Assembly (NCBI GenBank): GCA_018813065.1
Contig: JAHJCH010000266.1
Coordinates: 1 to 43,411 of the forward strand
DNA length: 43,411 nucleotides
Reading direction: 5' to 3'
Source: Myxococcota bacterium
Lineage (GTDB): Bacteria; Myxococcota_A; Bradymonadia; UBA7976; UBA1532
Below are positions 17,701 to 24,216 of this stretch, in pieces; positions within the stretch are counted from its first letter, which is position 1, and each line of letters begins with the position of its first letter. The position numbers and the translations under genes were made by a program. The notes below the pieces were generated by a model, which had not been told where the DNA came from, searched no databases, and saw nothing but the letters and a program-made list of their open reading frames with translations.

Positions 17701-18615
17701 TTAAAAGTAACCCTCTATCTTCTTTTTTTCCATGGATGAAGATTGATCAAAATCAATTAATCGGCCATAACGCTCTGATTTCTTAGTTTGAATTGTTTCT
17801 TTAATAATATCTTCAATACTTGAAGCATTTGATTCAAACGCACTTGTAAGAGGATAGCAACCTAAAGTTCTAAATCTTACACTTTTAACGACAGGCGCGC
17901 TGTAATCATGAAGAGGCAAGCGATCATCATCAACCAAGATTTGAACACCATCTTTTTCTACCACAGCCCTTGGCTTCGCTAAATATAGGGGCACAATTGG
18001 GATATTTTCGCGGTAGATATACTGCCAAATATCAACTTCAGTCCAATTTGAGAGTGGAAATGCTCTAATCGATTCACCTTTGCATATTCTAGCGTTGTAA
18101 AGTGACCAAATCTCCGGTCTTTGATTTTTCGGATCCCAATGATGCTGATGATTACGAAAGGAAAAAACACGCTCCTTTGCTCTCGATTTTTCTTCATCAC
18201 GGCGAGCGCCACCAATAGCAATATCGAATTTAAACTTATCTAAGGCCTGTTTTAAGGCAACAGTTTTCATGATATTTGTATAAACAGTTGAATCGTGAGT
18301 AAATGGGGTTATGCCATCATTAATCCCATCTTGATTTGTGTAAACAATTAAATTTAAACCTAGATCTCTGACAATTCGATCCCTAAAGTCAATCATTTCA
18401 TGAAATTTCCAAGTTGTGTCAACATGTAAAATTGGAAAAGGCAGCTTCGATGGATAAAATGCTTTCATTGCGAGATGAAGCATAACAGAGCTATCTTTAC
18501 CGATCGAATACAACATTACTGGATTATTCGATTGGGCGACGACCTCTCTCATGATATAAATACTCTCAGCTTCTAATTGGTCTAAATAAGAAAGCCTTAA
18601 TGAATGAGTATTCAT
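17701..18615 (-). CDS. cysD: Sulfate adenylyltransferase small subunit CysD
   Basis: A 304-aa cytoplasmic protein of the PP-loop (adenine nucleotide alpha-hydrolase) superfamily. The PP-loop [13 protein letters not shown], '[14 protein letters not shown]', '[16 protein letters not shown]' and the C-terminal '[13 protein letters not shown]' motif are those of CysD; the length fits the family. It forms the ATP sulfurylase heterodimer with the CysN part of the next gene. It is first in the sulfation operon, preceded by a roughly 320-bp upstream region containing a near-perfect 18-bp duplication that could be regulatory. Confidence 0.97.
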   Translation of the reverse strand: MNTHSLRLSYLDQLEAESIYIMREVVAQSNNPVMLYSIGKDSSVMLHLAMKAFYPSKLPFPILHVDTTWKFHEMIDFRDRIVRDLGLNLIVYTNQDGINDGITPFTHDSTVYTNIMKTVALKQALDKFKFDIAIGGARRDEEKSRAKERVFSFRNHQHHWDPKNQRPEIWSLYNARICKGESIRAFPLSNWTEVDIWQYIYRENIPIVPLYLAKPRAVVEKDGVQILVDDDRLPLHDYSAPVVKSVRFRTLGCYPLTSAFESNASSIEDIIKETIQTKKSERYGRLIDFDQSSSMEKKKIEGYF

Positions 18616-18749
18616 TTTTGAAATACACCTTCAATAATGAAAGTATCGCGCTCTATTAACACACAAATCTCTCTCTTCGACGTCTCCGGTGTGGCTCGAA
18701 TCGCTGAGTATTTTTTAAAAACTTCCATCATTTTTAAAACTTTCATCAT
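18612..18749 (-). CDS. Possible short leader ORF overlapping cysD start
   Basis: A 45-codon reading frame starting with tandem ATGs (18749, 18746) ends in a TGA that overlaps the cysD ATG as ATGA. Its first twelve codons are an imperfect 18-bp duplication (MMKVLK then MMEVFK). The purine run GGGGA abuts the first ATG, too close for a good ribosome site. It could be a coupled leader peptide, or simply chance open sequence in the cysD upstream region. No similarity recognised. Confidence 0.2.
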   Translation of the reverse strand: MMKVLKMMEVFKKYSAIRATPETSKREICVLIERDTFIIEGVFQK

Positions 18750-18750
18750 T
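18718..18750. repeat. Direct repeat upstream of cysD, 15 bp units at 18-bp spacing
   Basis: AAAACTTCCATCATT (18718-18732) and AAAACTTTCATCATT (18736-18750) differ at one base. The 18-bp period is not a whole number of helical turns, but two like-oriented sites upstream of an operon are a common operator arrangement. The repeat lies about 100-135 bp before the cysD start. Confidence 0.5.
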
Positions 18751-18855
18751 CCCCAAATCCGAGCGCGATTGATGAGGGCGTCGTGAGCATCACTTTGCGA
18801 CGCTCGGCGGGGCTCATAGCCTGCTTTTCCTCGGAAAAAAAGAGAACATTTGTCA

Positions 18856-18873
18856 GTGTTCAGCGCGGAACAC
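18856..18873. promoter_or_regulatory. Inverted repeat GTGTTC-N6-GAACAC, operator-like
   Basis: Perfect 6-bp arms (18856-18861 and 18868-18873) lie immediately downstream of a TTGTCA (-35-like) and 65-82 bp before the start of the plus-strand gene. A third half-site, GAACA, is at 18843-18847. GAAC/GTTC half-sites recall LexA-type operators, but the spacing does not match the forms I know, so the regulator is not assigned. Confidence 0.35.
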
Positions 18874-18937
18874 GCCCCTTGGCATTCGCCGAGGTGCCCG
18901 CTACCGTGCCTGATTTTTTCCAACGAAGAAGACGCTC

Positions 18938-19594
18938 ATGGACCTGCTCTCGCTCCTCGGCTACGCCGCCTCCATCCTCGTCGCCCTCTCATTGATGATG
19001 GGCTCCATCGTCAAGCTGAGGGTGCTCAACCTCATCGGCGCGCTCGCCTTCGCCGTCTATGGGGGGCTCGTCGGCGCCTACCCGGTGCTCGCCGTCAACG
19101 CCTTTATCGTCGTGGTCAACCTCTTTTACCTCTCACGCCTCAGCCGCTTTGAGCCCGCCTTTGAGCTGCTGGAGATCGAGCAGCTCAAGAGCCGCTACCT
19201 CCACCGCTTCCTTGATCACCACGCGCAGGACATCGCCCACTTCTTCCCGTGCTTTGAGCGCGCCCGCCTCGACCTGGAGGGGATCCGCGCCGTCTACATC
19301 CTGCGCGATATGATCCCGGTGGGCCTCGTCGTCTGCCGCCCCATCGATGATGAGGTGATCATCGAGCTGGACTATGTCATCCCCAGTCACCGCGATCTGC
19401 GCTGCGCCCGTTATTTTTACCGCGAGTTTAGCCCCTGCTACGCCGCGCGGGGGCTCAAGCGCTTCGCCGCCCACGCCGCCAACGCGGCCCACCGACGCTA
19501 CCTGCTGCGGCTGGGCTTCACCCCCGATTTGGCGCGCGGCGAGGGCTTCTACCAGCGCGCGATCACGCCCTCGGCGCTCAAGGCAGGCGCCTGA
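18938..19594 (+). CDS. YgjV-like membrane domain with C-terminal GNAT-like domain
   Basis: A 218-aa protein. The first ~75 residues hold three membrane helices ('LLGYAASILVALSLMMGS', 'VLNLIGALAFAVYGGLV', 'VLAVNAFIVVVNLFYLSRL') in the style of the YgjV inner-membrane family. Residues 80-215 look like an N-acetyltransferase fold ('AVYILRDMIPVGLVVCRP', 'IELDYVIPSHRDLRCARYF', 'YLLRLGF'), although the acetyl-CoA pyrophosphate loop is not obvious. The domain would sit on the cytoplasmic face. GAAGAAGA just upstream is a plausible ribosome site. Its stop overlaps the convergent nitroreductase gene by 17 bp. Substrate unknown. Confidence 0.75.
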   Translation: MDLLSLLGYAASILVALSLMMGSIVKLRVLNLIGALAFAVYGGLVGAYPVLAVNAFIVVVNLFYLSRLSRFEPAFELLEIEQLKSRYLHRFLDHHAQDIAHFFPCFERARLDLEGIRAVYILRDMIPVGLVVCRPIDDEVIIELDYVIPSHRDLRCARYFYREFSPCYAARGLKRFAAHAANAAHRRYLLRLGFTPDLARGEGFYQRAITPSALKAGA

Positions 19595-20114
19595 CGTAGC
19601 CCTCCAGCGGTGGGCGGGCGCAGGGGGGCGTCACCTCGGGGTAGCCGAACCAGAGGAAGCCGACGATCTCCTCCTCGGCGGGCACGCCTAAGAGCCGCGC
19701 CGCCTCCGGGGCGCGGCTCAGCCCGCCGGTGCTCCACTTGCTGCCCAGCCCATCCGCGCGCAGCGACAGCATCGCGTTCTGTAGAGCGCAGGCGACGGCG
19801 GCGTAGTCCTCGTGGGCGCGCTGAGGATCCGCGCTGCGCGTCTGAGTGGCGACGATGAGGGCGGGCCGCAGCAGCTTACGGCTCAGAGACGCCTTGGCGG
19901 CGGGCGTCACCTCTCCCCCCATCGCCAGGGCGATCTCATAGAGCGCCTGACGGGTCTGGGCGCCCACCACATAGAAGCGCCAGGGCCAGGTGCGCTTATG
20001 ACACGGCGCTGAGTGGGCGGCCTCAAGGGCCCGCGTGATGATCTCTGGGGCCACGGGCAGATCAAGATACTTATGTACGGTCCGCCGCGCGCGGATGATC
20101 TCGAGCGTGTTCAA
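19578..20114 (-). CDS. Nitroreductase-family protein (YdjA-like)
   Basis: A 178-aa FMN-dependent oxidoreductase. 'EIIRARRTVHKY' at the N-terminus, 'SAPCHKRTWPWRFYVVG' and 'GLGSKWSTGG' near 130 match the small YdjA-type nitroreductases, which lack the larger dimer insertion. Such enzymes reduce nitro compounds, quinones or enones using NAD(P)H. Homology begins at LNTLE, so the start is taken as the TTG at 20114, with GAGG about 8 bases upstream; the reading frame continues further upstream to 20405 but that part is not family-like. The start overlaps the stop of a short upstream frame (TTGA). Physiological substrate not predictable. Confidence 0.88.
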   Translation of the reverse strand: MNTLEIIRARRTVHKYLDLPVAPEIITRALEAAHSAPCHKRTWPWRFYVVGAQTRQALYEIALAMGGEVTPAAKASLSRKLLRPALIVATQTRSADPQRAHEDYAAVACALQNAMLSLRADGLGSKWSTGGLSRAPEAARLLGVPAEEEIVGFLWFGYPEVTPPCARPPLEGYVRRLP

Positions 20115-20212
20115 TGGGAGCCTCGGGTGATTGAGCCAGCAGAGAGATACCGCGCGGCGTCGATCAGATCCGCCGAGGAGATCAAGCCTAGCCCCCACAC
20201 CGCCCAGCGCAT
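20111..20212 (-). CDS. Possible 33-codon ORF coupled to the nitroreductase gene
   Basis: A short frame starting at the ATG at 20212, with GGGAG 3 bases upstream, reads MRWAVWGLGLISSADLIDA and ends in a TGA overlapping the nitroreductase TTG start. It looks more protein-like than the surrounding frames and could be a small membrane or leader peptide, or a remnant of a longer gene. No family recognised. Confidence 0.25.
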   Translation of the reverse strand: MRWAVWGLGLISSADLIDAARYLSAGSITRGSH

Positions 20213-20228
20213 ATACTCCCGCAGCTCT

Positions 20229-20246
20229 CCCCCGCCGCGTCGGGGG
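20229..20246 (+). other. GC hairpin upstream of eutC
   Basis: CCCCCG-CCGCGT-CGGGGG is a perfect 6-bp stem with a 6-base loop, 15 bases before the eutC ribosome site. No T-run follows. It could affect eutC translation or terminate weakly, but such hairpins are common in high-GC DNA. Confidence 0.25.
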
Positions 20247-20268
20247 CCACTTTGCAGATCGAGGAGAC

Positions 20269-21174
20269 ATGAGAACGCGCGCCCTGGTTGAGCAGCTCCG
20301 GGCACAGCTCGGGGCCGCCGATCCCCTCCCGCCCCCGCCCCCGGCGGCGCTTATCACCCCCCCGCCGAAGCGGGTCTTCCCCTCGCCGAAGCGCCGCAGC
20401 GTCATGGCCCAGCGCGCGGCGGATCACACCACCGCGCTGGTGGGGATAGGCCGCGTGGGCACGCGCTACGCCACGGACGTGGTCTTACAGTTTCAAGCCG
20501 AGCTGGCCGTGGCTCATGGGGCCGTCGAGGCGGTCTTACCCGAGGGCTGGGCCGCGTCGATGGGCCTGCTGGGCGTACAGTCCAAGGTCCAAGACCAGCA
20601 CCAACACCTCCTGCGCCCTGATCTGGGGCGGCGGCTGAGCCCCGAGGGGCGCGCCCTCCTTGAAGCCCGCGCGATCAAAGGCGCCGATATCCAGCCCATC
20701 CTCGCCGATGGGCTCTCCGCCATCGCCACGCAGGGCGCGGGCATGGCGCTGCTCAACGCCTTTATGGATCAGTGCCGCGCCTTGGGGATGTCGGTGGGCA
20801 CGCCCGTCGGCGCTCGCTTCGCGCGGGTCTGGCTAGAGGACGAGATCGGCGAGATCACGGGGGCCAAGGTCAGCGCGATCTTGCTGGGCGAGCGGCCGGG
20901 GCTGGGCACGGGCGACGGCCTGTCGGCCTACCTCGTCTATGGCCCCAAGGTGGGGCGCACGGACGGCGATCGCAACATGATGTCCAACATCCATCAGCGC
21001 GGCACCCCGCCGGAGCAAGCGGGCGCGCGCCTGGCGCTCTTAGCCAAGGCCATGATCGATCAAGGCGTCAGCGGCGTGGACCTCGATCTCTCCCAGATCG
21101 CGGAGCTGCGTGAGCTGGCCGCCCAGAGTTACCGCGCGCCTCAGCGCAGGCAGCGCCTCGTGGAGGTCCACTGA
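20269..21174 (+). CDS. eutC: Ethanolamine ammonia-lyase small subunit EutC
   Basis: A 301-aa protein. The ATG at 20269 is chosen because GAGGAG precedes it and because family similarity starts downstream. Motifs of EutC are clear: 'HLLRPDLGRRLSPEG', 'ILADGLSA', 'VGTPVGARFARVWLEDEIGEITGAKV', 'LLGERPGLGTGDGLSAYLVY' and 'MMSNIHQRGTPP'. EutC binds adenosylcobalamin with EutB to split ethanolamine into acetaldehyde and ammonia. The first 16 residues (MRTRALVEQLRAQLGA) form an amphipathic helix followed by a Pro-rich linker, like the compartment-targeting peptide of EutC. EutB, the catalytic large subunit that normally precedes eutC, is absent here; a nitroreductase gene occupies that position on the other strand. 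Confidence 0.95.
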   Translation: MRTRALVEQLRAQLGAADPLPPPPPAALITPPPKRVFPSPKRRSVMAQRAADHTTALVGIGRVGTRYATDVVLQFQAELAVAHGAVEAVLPEGWAASMGLLGVQSKVQDQHQHLLRPDLGRRLSPEGRALLEARAIKGADIQPILADGLSAIATQGAGMALLNAFMDQCRALGMSVGTPVGARFARVWLEDEIGEITGAKVSAILLGERPGLGTGDGLSAYLVYGPKVGRTDGDRNMMSNIHQRGTPPEQAGARLALLAKAMIDQGVSGVDLDLSQIAELRELAAQSYRAPQRRQRLVEVH

Positions 21175-21836
21175 TGCTCGCCCCCCTGCCCCCCATCATC
21201 CTGGCGACGCGGCGCATCCCCAACGCAGACCCGGCGGTGCTGCTGGCCTACGGCGCGGACCCGGCGCGCCACACCGCGCTGGGGCTGCTGACCTGCGACC
21301 AAGACGATCCCACCTACGTCGCGCTCGACGAGGCCACCAAGCACGCGGCGGTGGAGGTGGTCTTCGCCCGCTCCTTCTACGCGGGCGCCGCCCACGGCTC
21401 TGGCCCCTTCTCGGGCGAGATACTCGGCGTCATCGCCGCCGCTGATCCTGAAGAGATCGAAGAGGGGCTCAAGGCCGCGCGGCGCTGCTTAGAGTGGGAC
21501 GCCTGCTTCTACGGCGCCAACGACGCGGGCACGGTGGCCGTCTTTCCCCACGTGATCCCCAGCATTGGCGCTTACTTAGCGGCCCAATCGGGGCTGCGGG
21601 TGGGCGACGCCATGGCCTACCTCGTCGCCCCGCCGCTTGAGGGCACGATCGCGCTGGACGTGGCGCTCAAGGCCGCCGATGTGCGCGCCGTCAAGATCTT
21701 CCCCCCGCCCACGGAGACGAACTTCACCGCCGCCTGGCTGACGGGGACGCAGACGGCCTGCGAGGCGGCGGCGGTGGCCTACCTCGCGGCGGTCGTCGAT
21801 GTCGCCCGAGATCCCCTCGGCGGCGCGTTCCGTTAA
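21174..21836 (+). CDS. eutL: Ethanolamine microcompartment shell protein EutL
   Basis: A 220-aa tandem-BMC trimeric shell protein. 'GLLTCDQDDPTYVALDEATKHAAVEVV' without its last residues, 'ARSFYAGAAHGSGP', 'GDAMAYLVAPPLEGT' and 'PPPTETNFTAAWLTG' match EutL closely and the length is right. EutL forms a gated pore in the facet of the ethanolamine-utilising microcompartment. Its ATG shares one base with the eutC stop (TGATG) and GGAGGT lies just upstream, so the two are translationally coupled. No other shell gene (EutK, EutM, EutN, EutS) or pathway enzyme lies in the window. Confidence 0.95.
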   Translation: MLAPLPPIILATRRIPNADPAVLLAYGADPARHTALGLLTCDQDDPTYVALDEATKHAAVEVVFARSFYAGAAHGSGPFSGEILGVIAAADPEEIEEGLKAARRCLEWDACFYGANDAGTVAVFPHVIPSIGAYLAAQSGLRVGDAMAYLVAPPLEGTIALDVALKAADVRAVKIFPPPTETNFTAAWLTGTQTACEAAAVAYLAAVVDVARDPLGGAFR

Positions 21837-21853
21837 GGCGTCGGTGAGCACCC

Positions 21854-24190
21854 ATGCGCCCTCTCCTCACGGAGCGCTATCGCCTGCTTGACGAGCTAGG
21901 GCGGGGCTCCATCGGCGTCGTCTATCGCGCCCGCGACCTCATCTTGGAGCGCGACGTCGCGCTCAAGCAGCTGCGCCCGGAGCTGATGAAGCGGACCCGC
22001 CACAAGCGGCGCTTCCTCCGCGAAGCGCAGATCTGCGCGCGGCTCTCCCACCCGGCCATCGTGCCCATCCTCGACGTCGGCGAGGTCGCGCGTGAGGACG
22101 GCGAGCCGCTGCCGGCCTTAGTGATGGGCCTCCTCTCGGGCGTCTCCATGCGCACGCACCTGCGGCGTGGGGGCCAGCCGCTCAAGCGCGTGCTCAGCTG
22201 GCTGTCGCGGGTCTGCGAGGGGGTCGCCTACGCCCATGAGCGGGGGATCATCCACCGGGACATCAAGCCCGCGCACATCTTTATTGGCGACCACGGTGAG
22301 ATCACGCTGACGGACTGGGGCTTGGCCAAGATCAAGCCCGCGCCGGGCGAGGGCGCGGGCCTGACGCAGATCGGCGACATCGTGGGCACGCCCGCCTACA
22401 TGGCCCCGGAGCAAGCCGATGGGCTGATCGACGTCGTGGATGAGCGTGTAGACATCTACGCCTTGGGGGTGATCCTCTACGAGATCCTCACGGGCACGCG
22501 GCCCTACGAGGCCCAGGGCACGCTTGATGTCTTGCGTGACATCCGCCAAGGCCCGCCGCCGCGCCCCAGCCAGCGCGCGCCCCAGCGCCAGATACCGCCG
22601 GAGCTGGAGGCCATCTGCCTAGAGGCCATGGCCTATGACCCGCGCCAGCGGTTTGAGAGCGCCTTGGACATCAGCGTCAACATCGAGGCCTTCTTGGAGC
22701 GCGCCGCGCCGGGGCCGGTGCCCGCGCCGCCGGCGCTGGAGGTGGACACGGGCTATGGAGAGATCAACCCCGAGGAGGCCGCCGCCGCCTTAACCAGCGC
22801 GCGGGCGGAGGGGGCCGCCTTTCTCCGCCAGCTCAGCGCCGCCGAGCGGCTTGAGGCGGACGTGGCGCGGATGGAGGCGGCGTTCAACGGCGACGAAGTC
22901 ACCGCGCGGCTTGAGGAGATTCGGGCGCGCGAGACGCGGGCGCGTGACTGCATGGAGCAAGCGGGGTGGCACCTCACCCAAGCCGTCGAGCAGCTCCATC
23001 GGGCGGGGGGCTTAAGCGCGGCGCGGGCGGAGGCGCACGCGGCCTTAGCGGCGCTCCACCGAGACGCCTGGCGGGCCTGCGCGGCGCGTGGCTGGTTACT
23101 GCCGGGCTTCTTCCACCGCGCCCGCGCCGAGCACTTTGACGACGGCCAGCTCACCGCCGAGTTAGCGGGGCGGGCCACGCTCAGCCTGGAGAGCGAGCCC
23201 AGCGGCGCGGTGGTTGAGATCTCCAAGATCGAAGACCGGCTGGGGGTCTGGACCCAGGGGCCGCCGATCCGGGTGGGCACGACCCCGCTGAGCGGGCGCA
23301 CGTTCAGCGCCAGCCGAGTGCTGCTGAGGCTACGGATGCCCGACGGGCTCAGCGCGCGGCTGCCGCTCAAGCTCAGCCCCGGCGAGACGCGCGCGCTCTC
23401 GATCCGCTGCCCGCGCAGCCTCTCGGTGCCGCCGGGCTTCCTCTACATCGCGGGGGGCAGCTTTATCCTTGGCGCGGACCCGGAGGCGCCGGGGGCGCCG
23501 ATCCCGAGGATGATCGACCTCGCCCCTTACTGCATCTCGCGCGATCCGGTCAGCTTCAGCGCCTACTTTGAGTTCCTTGAGGATCTGATCGCCGTGGGGG
23601 CGGACGCCACGCCGCACCTGCCACGGCTGAGCGGCGCGCCGCAGGTGGAGATCATCGATCAGCTGGTGCGTTGGCGACCGGGGGTCAACGTCGAGCTGGG
23701 GGCGCCGATCTGGGGCGTCTCCCTCAACGACGCGTTGGCCTACGCGCGGTGGCTCAGCCGCCGCCTGGGCTTGGCGTTGCGCCTGCCCACGGAGGCGGAG
23801 TGGGCCTACGCGGCGGGGGCGGTGGATGAGCGCCTCTACCCTTGGGGCGCGCGCTTTATGAACGGGCTGGCGGACACGCTGAGGCCGGGGCAGGCGGGGC
23901 CGAGGGCGGTCCACGCCTTCCCGCTCGACGAGGGGCCTTTTGGGATGCGGGGCGCGGCGGGGGGCGTGCGCGCGTGGACGAGCAGCCCGGCGGACGCCGA
24001 GGGGGCGTTTATGGTCTGTGGCGGCTCATGGCGTGGTGAATACGAGCGCTGCCGGGTGGGCGCGCGGGGGGTGGCTGAAGCGGCGGACACCGCCGACGAT
24101 CTGGGCATCCGCCTCGTGGCGGATCTGCCCCCGGACGAGGTCGGCTTTATCAGCCGCAGCAGCGCCTCAAGCCGCTCCAGCTTGGCCTGA
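21854..24190 (+). CDS. Ser/Thr protein kinase with PEGA-like and FGE-sulfatase domains
   Basis: A 778-aa multidomain protein. The kinase (about 10-285) has GRGSIGVVYRA, ATP-binding K38, and the catalytic loop HRDIKPAH with D136; the usual Asn after KPA is His141 (codon CAC, one base from AAC), and the metal motif is DWG (D154) rather than DFG, which is common in this subgroup. APE is intact (GTPAYMAPEQ). A helical linker (about 320-420) leads to a PEGA-like beta domain (about 435-520), then an FGE-sulfatase (formylglycine-generating-enzyme-like) domain from about 530 ('FLYIAGGSFILGADPEAPG', 'LPTEAEWAYAAG', 'VCGGSWRGEYERCRVGARG'). This architecture is typical of Myxococcota signalling proteins. 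No clear membrane helix. It starts 17 bp after eutL and may be cotranscribed; whether the kinase is active is uncertain. Confidence 0.9.
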   Translation: MRPLLTERYRLLDELGRGSIGVVYRARDLILERDVALKQLRPELMKRTRHKRRFLREAQICARLSHPAIVPILDVGEVAREDGEPLPALVMGLLSGVSMRTHLRRGGQPLKRVLSWLSRVCEGVAYAHERGIIHRDIKPAHIFIGDHGEITLTDWGLAKIKPAPGEGAGLTQIGDIVGTPAYMAPEQADGLIDVVDERVDIYALGVILYEILTGTRPYEAQGTLDVLRDIRQGPPPRPSQRAPQRQIPPELEAICLEAMAYDPRQRFESALDISVNIEAFLERAAPGPVPAPPALEVDTGYGEINPEEAAAALTSARAEGAAFLRQLSAAERLEADVARMEAAFNGDEVTARLEEIRARETRARDCMEQAGWHLTQAVEQLHRAGGLSAARAEAHAALAALHRDAWRACAARGWLLPGFFHRARAEHFDDGQLTAELAGRATLSLESEPSGAVVEISKIEDRLGVWTQGPPIRVGTTPLSGRTFSASRVLLRLRMPDGLSARLPLKLSPGETRALSIRCPRSLSVPPGFLYIAGGSFILGADPEAPGAPIPRMIDLAPYCISRDPVSFSAYFEFLEDLIAVGADATPHLPRLSGAPQVEIIDQLVRWRPGVNVELGAPIWGVSLNDALAYARWLSRRLGLALRLPTEAEWAYAAGAVDERLYPWGARFMNGLADTLRPGQAGPRAVHAFPLDEGPFGMRGAAGGVRAWTSSPADAEGAFMVCGGSWRGEYERCRVGARGVAEAADTADDLGIRLVADLPPDEVGFISRSSASSRSSLA

Positions 24191-24216
24191 GCGCCTTTCA
24201 CCTGCGGTTGGGCGGC

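Larger units (their letters stand above)
10651..18615 (-). other. AT-rich sulfation operon (genomic island-like block)
   Basis: Six minus-strand genes occupy a block whose composition is unlike the rest of the window; a sample line (12001-12060) has 16 G or C of 60, against 49 of 60 in 25081-25140. Gene order from the promoter end is cysD, cysNC, arylsulfotransferase-like, small membrane protein, PAPS sulfotransferase-like, LTA-synthase-like. The first five are spaced by 1 to about 32 bp or overlap; the last follows after 96 bp. No transposase, integrase, tRNA or flanking direct repeats are visible, so transfer is suggested only by composition. Confidence 0.7.
18616..18937. promoter_or_regulatory. 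Divergent regulatory region between cysD and the YgjV/GNAT-like gene
   Basis: About 320 bp separate two divergent genes, so both promoters should lie here. On the minus side are the direct repeats and short leader frame described separately. On the plus side TTGTCA (18850-18855) could be a -35 element immediately followed by an inverted repeat. Composition shifts from AT-rich near cysD to GC-rich toward the plus-strand gene. No -10 element is clear on either strand. Confidence 0.45.

Noticed and set aside
10651..18760. Mobile element carrying the sulfation genes
   Set aside because: No transposase, integrase, tRNA gene, terminal inverted repeats or flanking direct repeats were found at either boundary; only composition supports transfer.
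18612..18923. 103-codon minus-strand frame before cysD
   Set aside because: Its first 58 codons look random and overlap the promoter of the divergent gene; only the last 45 codons are kept as a low-confidence leader candidate.
20115..20268. Remnant of eutB upstream of eutC
   Set aside because: All three plus-strand frames here were read and none resembles the EutB C-terminus; the stretch is instead the nitroreductase upstream region.
24191..24216. pfaC-like or thioesterase gene downstream of the PfaA-like gene
   Set aside because: Only 26 bp separate it from the convergent kinase gene, so nothing further belongs to the operon at this end.
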